From positions 1 through 57,186 of the forward strand of contig CANGUX010000003.1 of the NCBI GenBank assembly GCA_947457385.1: a stretch of 57,186 nucleotides of DNA, read 5' to 3'. The notes beneath the pieces were generated by a model. It had not been told where the DNA came from. It made no database searches and was given only the letters and a program-made list of their open reading frames with translations. Every line of letters starts with the position of its first letter. Positions within the stretch are counted from its first letter, which is position 1. The DNA comes from Holosporales bacterium (GTDB taxonomy: Bacteria > Pseudomonadota > Alphaproteobacteria > Holosporales > Holosporaceae). Below are positions 53,404-57,186 of the stretch, in pieces. The translations under genes and the position numbers were made by a program.

Positions 53404-54405
53404 TTATTTTTTGGCAGAAGGAGGAACTTCTTGCTTAAAAAGCTCTTGATATAGTTTAGAAAGGTCTTCTGGTAAGGGACTCTCAAAAGCCATCCATTCT
53501 TGGGTACAAGGATGCGCAAACTCTAGCCGTTTTGCATGAAGCGCCTGACGGCCATGGTCTTGCCTTGATGCACCATGACCATAGAGGGCATCCCCCAGCA
53601 CGGGATGGCCTAAAAAAGCGCAATGCAATCGAATTTGATGGGTTCGACCGGTATGCAATTGACATACTAGTAAACTTGCAGGCATTTCTTCTTTAGGAGA
53701 GGCCATAAGCGTGCGATAGGTAGTGATGGCTAGACGCCCACGGAAAGAAGAAGTCCTTAGGCCCAAAGAAGAACTGGGTTCCAGAGGAAATGCCATCATT
53801 TTTTGACGATGCCCAGGATGTCGACCAATCAAGGTCTCAACGCGCCCCATGGGAGGGCTTGGGTATCGATGCACAAAAGCCCAGTAGATTTTTTTAAGGG
53901 TACGTTGAGAAAATTGTTCTACTAAATTCCTATGCGCCTCATCTGTTTTGGCCACCACCATGATGCCACTGGTATCCTTATCCAACCGATGCACCAATCC
54001 GGGTTTTTGTACCCCTGAAATGCCGGAAAGACGATCACCACAATGGGCCAACAACCCTTGCACAAGGGTTTCTTCGTGAAATCCTGCGCCAGGGTGCACC
54101 ACCAATCCTGCTGGTTTCTCTAAGACCAAAAGATGCTCATCTTCATAGTAGATCGTTAACTTCATGGCTTTTGGAGTCAAAATACACGGCACCAGCGCAG
54201 GAATCACCACCGAGTACGTTTCTCCCTCTTGAACCCGTAAATTAGGATCAAAAAGTGGGATTTCTTGATGATAAACCTGACCTTGTTGCATTAAAGATTT
54301 AACGCGCGTGCGACTGAGTTGCGGTAAAGCGCAGGCAAGAAACTGATCAAGGCGTTGTTCAGTCCCTACAGAAACGGTTGCAGATAAGGTTTGGGATTTT
54401 TCCAC
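53404..54405 (-). CDS. rluD: 23S rRNA pseudouridine synthase RluD family
   Basis: 333 residues. An S4-like RNA-binding N-terminus (RLDQFLACALPQLSRTRVKS) is followed by the catalytic block VHRLDKDTSGIMVVAKTD (about 139-156) with the essential Asp. LHTGRTHQIRLH and GHPVLGDALYG follow. The family makes pseudouridines 1911, 1915 and 1917 in 23S rRNA; which RluA-type target applies is inferred. The gene reads toward lptD. Confidence 0.93.
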   Translation of the reverse strand: MEKSQTLSATVSVGTEQRLDQFLACALPQLSRTRVKSLMQQGQVYHQEIPLFDPNLRVQEGETYSVVIPALVPCILTPKAMKLTIYYEDEHLLVLEKPAGLVVHPGAGFHEETLVQGLLAHCGDRLSGISGVQKPGLVHRLDKDTSGIMVVAKTDEAHRNLVEQFSQRTLKKIYWAFVHRYPSPPMGRVETLIGRHPGHRQKMMAFPLEPSSSLGLRTSSFRGRLAITTYRTLMASPKEEMPASLLVCQLHTGRTHQIRLHCAFLGHPVLGDALYGHGASRQDHGRQALHAKRLEFAHPCTQEWMAFESPLPEDLSKLYQELFKQEVPPSAKK

Positions 54406-54560
54406 AACAAACTCTTTATTGAAAAGGCACTTCTTAAGGTATCTCTTTTATTCCTTTTGTCGCAATCTGTGTGCAATTTCTTGGCATGCTGCGTGAGGGA
54501 TTCGTTTAGGGCACTAGGCAACGTATACTGAAAATTACAGACCTTCATATCGTCCCGATC

Positions 54561-55919
54561 ATGCATCCATCCAGGCCAGTGCGCACACGTTTTGCCCCTT
54601 CTCCCACGGGATTGCTTCATGTGGGCAATGCCATGGCTGCGCTTTTTAATTGGCTTTTTGCCCGTCATTACAAAGGGGAGTTTTTTCTGAGGATTGATGA
54701 TACCGATACGCAGCGTTCTAAAGAACACTATGTTCAAGCCATTGAAACCGATTTAAGCTGGTTAGGGCTAGATTGGGATGGGCAATTTCGTCAATCTCAA
54801 CGCACGGTTGCCTACGCGCAAGCCATTGATTTTTTAAAACAACAAGGCAGACTTTATCCGTGTTATGAAAGCGCTGAATACCTGGATGAGCAGCGACAAA
54901 AACAGCTTGCCTTAGGGCTTCCCCCCATATACAAGCGCACCAAGCCAGAGCCAAAAACAGAACACCCTGCCCATTGGCGCTTTGAACTAGATCGTATTCC
55001 CATTGCTTGGTCAGATCTATTGCAAGGTGAAAAAACTGTGGATGCCAGCCATCTCAGTGATCCCATTGTGATTCGAGCTGATGGCGCCATCAGCTATCTT
55101 CTTTCCTCTGTCATAGATGATATGGACTATGGCATGACCCATTTAATCCGAGGCAGCGATCATGTCACCAACACCGTGGTGCAAATTCAGCTGTTTCATG
55201 CCCTTGCGCCCTCTAAACAAGGGGGAGTTCTCTTTCCGCAATGGGCTCATTTTCCTTTGTTGGGAAACATGGACGGAGAAAAAATTTCTAAACGTAATGG
55301 AGGATTGACCCTGCAAGCCCTACGCGCCCAAGGCATTCTTCCTTTGACATTATGCCATGAGCTTGCCTCACTAGGTCTTTCTCATAGAATAGATGGATCC
55401 CTTCAAGACATGGCAAAAACTTTTCGTTTGGATGAGTATGGACGGAATTCTCCAAAATTAGATTTTTCTCAGCTGCTCTCTCATAACCAATCCCTCATCC
55501 AATCCCTTTCTTATGAAGACATGCTTAAGAGCGTCTATGCCATGACCTCTAAGCCTCATGGTGCTTCTTGCTCTCATGAACTATGGGAAGTCGTTCGTCC
55601 TAATCTCTCTTGCTTATCTGAACTGTCTCATTGGATAGAGGTCTGCCTTGGATCTTTTTCCCCTCTTGATCCATTTCTCCCTCCTTTAGAAGGCGTATCT
55701 ATCCCTAAACTACTTGCATTATGTCCAAAAGATCCATGGGATGAGACAACCTGGGATCAATGGATTCAATGCATTCTCCAAACCTATCCAACCCTTAAAA
55801 AAGGAACAGTGAATGGGTGGCTGAGAAAAAAACTTACAGGAAAAGAACGAGGACCTAAAATGGGTGTGCTTTTTCCTCTTCTTTTGCCCAAAAAAGTACA
55901 TGAACGTCTTAGCCTGTGA
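54561..55919 (+). CDS. gltX: Glutamyl-tRNA synthetase
   Basis: 452 residues, class I. HIGH signature APSPTGLLHVGNA (12-24) and KMSKS signature GEKISKRNGG (about 240-249). The RIDDTD and LIRGSDHVTNT segments fit GluRS. With GatB present and no glutaminyl-tRNA synthetase in the window, it may charge both tRNA-Glu and tRNA-Gln, or be one of two GltX copies; many alphaproteobacteria have two. ATG at 54561, divergent from rluD. Confidence 0.95.
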   Translation: MHPSRPVRTRFAPSPTGLLHVGNAMAALFNWLFARHYKGEFFLRIDDTDTQRSKEHYVQAIETDLSWLGLDWDGQFRQSQRTVAYAQAIDFLKQQGRLYPCYESAEYLDEQRQKQLALGLPPIYKRTKPEPKTEHPAHWRFELDRIPIAWSDLLQGEKTVDASHLSDPIVIRADGAISYLLSSVIDDMDYGMTHLIRGSDHVTNTVVQIQLFHALAPSKQGGVLFPQWAHFPLLGNMDGEKISKRNGGLTLQALRAQGILPLTLCHELASLGLSHRIDGSLQDMAKTFRLDEYGRNSPKLDFSQLLSHNQSLIQSLSYEDMLKSVYAMTSKPHGASCSHELWEVVRPNLSCLSELSHWIEVCLGSFSPLDPFLPPLEGVSIPKLLALCPKDPWDETTWDQWIQCILQTYPTLKKGTVNGWLRKKLTGKERGPKMGVLFPLLLPKKVHERLSL

Positions 55920-55955
55920 TAAACTCTGTCAAGAGAGGGACAAAAGAAGAAGCAT

Positions 55956-56417
55956 ATGGAAATTCTTGCACAGAATCGTAAAGCGCGTCATGATTACAAA
56001 CTGCTAGACACCTTTGAATCGGGCATTCAATTGGTAGGCACAGAGGTAAAATCTTTACGGGGCCATCATGGCAGCATTACAGAAGCGTTTATCATCGAAA
56101 AAGACGGTGAATTGTTTCTGCATAACGCCCACATTCCTGCCTATAAACAAGCTTCTTTAAACATGGGGCATGCTCCCCTTGCGCAAAGGAAATTGCTGCT
56201 CCATCGTCGTCAAATTCATAAAATCATTGGGGGCATCACACGTAAAGGCATGACAGCCATACCCTTAAAGCTCTATCTCAATGAACGCGGCCGCATTAAA
56301 TTGGCCTTGGCCCTTGCCGTTGGCATGCAAAAAGCAGACAAACGACAAGCGCTAAAAGAAAAAGCCTGGAAGCGTGAGCAGCACCAATTGCTTAAAAGTG
56401 CTCAGCATAAAGATTAA
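55956..56417 (+). CDS. smpB: SsrA-binding protein SmpB
   Basis: 153 residues. NRKARHDYKLLDTFESGIQL, GTEVKSLRGHHGSI, ELFLHNAHIPAY and the C-terminal basic helix KADKRQALKEKAWKREQHQL match SmpB. It delivers tmRNA to stalled ribosomes. The tmRNA gene itself was not seen in this window. Convergent with def, whose stop is three bases away. Confidence 0.96.
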   Translation: MEILAQNRKARHDYKLLDTFESGIQLVGTEVKSLRGHHGSITEAFIIEKDGELFLHNAHIPAYKQASLNMGHAPLAQRKLLLHRRQIHKIIGGITRKGMTAIPLKLYLNERGRIKLALALAVGMQKADKRQALKEKAWKREQHQLLKSAQHKD

Positions 56418-56420
56418 GTT

Positions 56421-56915
56421 TCATTTTCTGTTGTGCAGGGCACGTTTGGCCGAGCGTCGTTTATAAAGAGAGCGTTTCAGAGGAGAAAGATAATCAATGG
56501 CCAAAATTCCATCAAGATGATCTGATTCATGTTGAAAGCAAACGGATTCTAATCCAGAAAAAGAACGTTCTTGAAGGATTCCTGCGGGATCCAAAAACTG
56601 CACGGTAATGGCTTCTGCACGGGGCACAGAAATGCTTTCTCCAGGAATAGAGAGACATCCCTCTTGGCCAAGCAGGACAACACTGGATTTCCATAGGATC
56701 TTTGGATTGATGATTTTAAAAAGTTCCCCGGTAATGTTCATAACAAATAGGCGTTTTTGATGATTGACTTGCGGTGCAGCAAGCCCGGCATCATTGGCCA
56801 TGGTTTCCACCATATCGTCCAAAAGCCTTAAAATATCTGGAGTAATGGTTTCTATGGGCTTTGAAATCTCTCGTAAACGAGGATTCGGTTCACACAGAAT
56901 AGGTAATAAAGCCAT
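56421..56915 (-). CDS. def: Peptide deformylase
   Basis: 164 residues. Motif I reads DAGLAAPQV instead of the usual GxGLAAPQV (first Gly replaced by Asp). Motif II EGCLSIPG supplies the metal Cys, and motif III QHESDHLDG is the HExxH with two His ligands and the catalytic Glu. It removes the N-formyl group. It reads on the same strand as clpX, 78 bases after the clpX stop. Confidence 0.95.
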   Translation of the reverse strand: MALLPILCEPNPRLREISKPIETITPDILRLLDDMVETMANDAGLAAPQVNHQKRLFVMNITGELFKIINPKILWKSSVVLLGQEGCLSIPGESISVPRAEAITVQFLDPAGILQERSFSGLESVCFQHESDHLDGILAIDYLSPLKRSLYKRRSAKRALHNRK

Positions 56916-56993
56916 GTGCTTTCCTTAAAGCTTTGATCAGCAGAATCTCTATTCTACACCAAAATGAGGTCTTTTGCTTGAGTAAAAAACACC

Positions 56994-57186
56994 CTAATTC
57001 TTTTGGGTTTTAGACTGGTTTTTCTCATAGACCTTGATAGGAGCTGCCCCATGGACAATGGATTCTTCTGTAAAGATGATTTCTTTGACGGTTTCAGAAG
57101 GCAGGTCGTACATGGTGTCGAGGAAAATCGTTTCAAGAATGGAACGCAGTCCTCTTGCCCCTGTTTTTAATTGGATGGCTTTTTTG
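56994..57186 (-). CDS. clpX: ClpX ATPase, C-terminal end (runs off the right edge)
   Basis: The last 63 codons read [19 protein letters not shown], then [20 protein letters not shown], then [15 protein letters not shown] and a stop (TAG, complement of 56994-56996). This is the C-terminal subdomain of ClpX, with GARGLRSI holding the sensor-2 arginine. It unfolds substrates for ClpP. Only the 3' part is in the window. A plus/minus shadow frame at 56954-57136 is not a gene. Confidence 0.95.
   Translation of the reverse strand, partial: KKAIQLKTGARGLRSILETIFLDTMYDLPSETVKEIIFTEESIVHGAAPIKVYEKNQSKTQKN

Noticed and set aside
56954-57136. A 60-codon minus-strand frame at the right edge
   Set aside because: It is out of frame with the clpX C-terminus, which is recognisable in the neighbouring frame.
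1-57186. CRISPR array, prophage, integrase or attachment site
   Set aside because: No spaced direct repeats of CRISPR type, no phage structural or integrase genes, and neither tRNA gene shows a duplicated 3' end nearby.

Overview
This window looks like part of the chromosome of an alphaproteobacterium with a host-associated, reducing genome, most like the Holosporales/Rickettsiales. The call is by inference. Several features point that way. Lysyl-tRNA synthetase is class I. GatB and a single glutamyl-tRNA synthetase occur with tRNA-Gln(CTG). There is a DUF3576 lipoprotein of the alphaproteobacterial type. The DNA is AT-rich, with many TTG/GTG starts. Conserved operons are broken up, non-coding gaps hold rotted IS630 and IS5 transposases, and host-interaction candidates are scattered (patatin lipase, exported acetyltransferase, small secreted proteins). 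An outer membrane with LPS is indicated by lpxC, lptD, lnt, mlaE and several beta-barrel proteins.

Layout. 0-5 kb: ftsZ, a divergent RNase PH, an IS630 remnant, then a parvulin/SurA-like chaperone and a CpoB-like TPR protein, all on the minus strand. 5.2-9.2 kb: a 1303-codon outer-membrane barrel with about 34 degenerate 25-residue repeats inserted in one predicted external loop; its signal sequence appears out of frame. 9.2-15.4 kb: tRNA-Pro, trmB-rnhA, dnaQ, hemW, lnt, tRNA-Gln. 15.5-20 kb: a second barrel protein, a lipoprotein, gyrA. 20-21.2 kb: decayed DNA with an IS5 remnant. 21.2-24.7 kb: lpxC and a truncated alpha operon (rpsM-rpsK-rpoA-rplQ). 24.8-36.7 kb: fdx, lon, ubiA, mnmA, a NhaD-like antiporter, a secreted protein, lysK, an MBL hydrolase, trmD, gatB. 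36.7-43.7 kb: an accessory stretch with a flavodoxin-fold reductase, an IS630 remnant, an exported GNAT protein, mlaE, patatin, an MFS carrier and a MazG-like NTP pyrophosphatase. 43.8-57.2 kb: secD-secF, der, rsmD, a tandem pair of related secreted proteins, rpmJ-rpoZ, lptD, rluD, gltX, smpB, def and the 3' end of clpX.

How the genes work together. Most genes serve translation (tRNA modification and charging, ribosomal proteins, trans-translation, deformylation) and envelope building (lipid A, LPS insertion, lipoprotein acylation, Sec export). Secreted and surface proteins lie between them. The most unusual item is the giant barrel with a repeat domain, followed by the quinolone-pocket substitutions in GyrA, the exported acetyltransferase and the tandem secreted paralogues. 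No CRISPR array, intact IS, integrase or phage module was seen.
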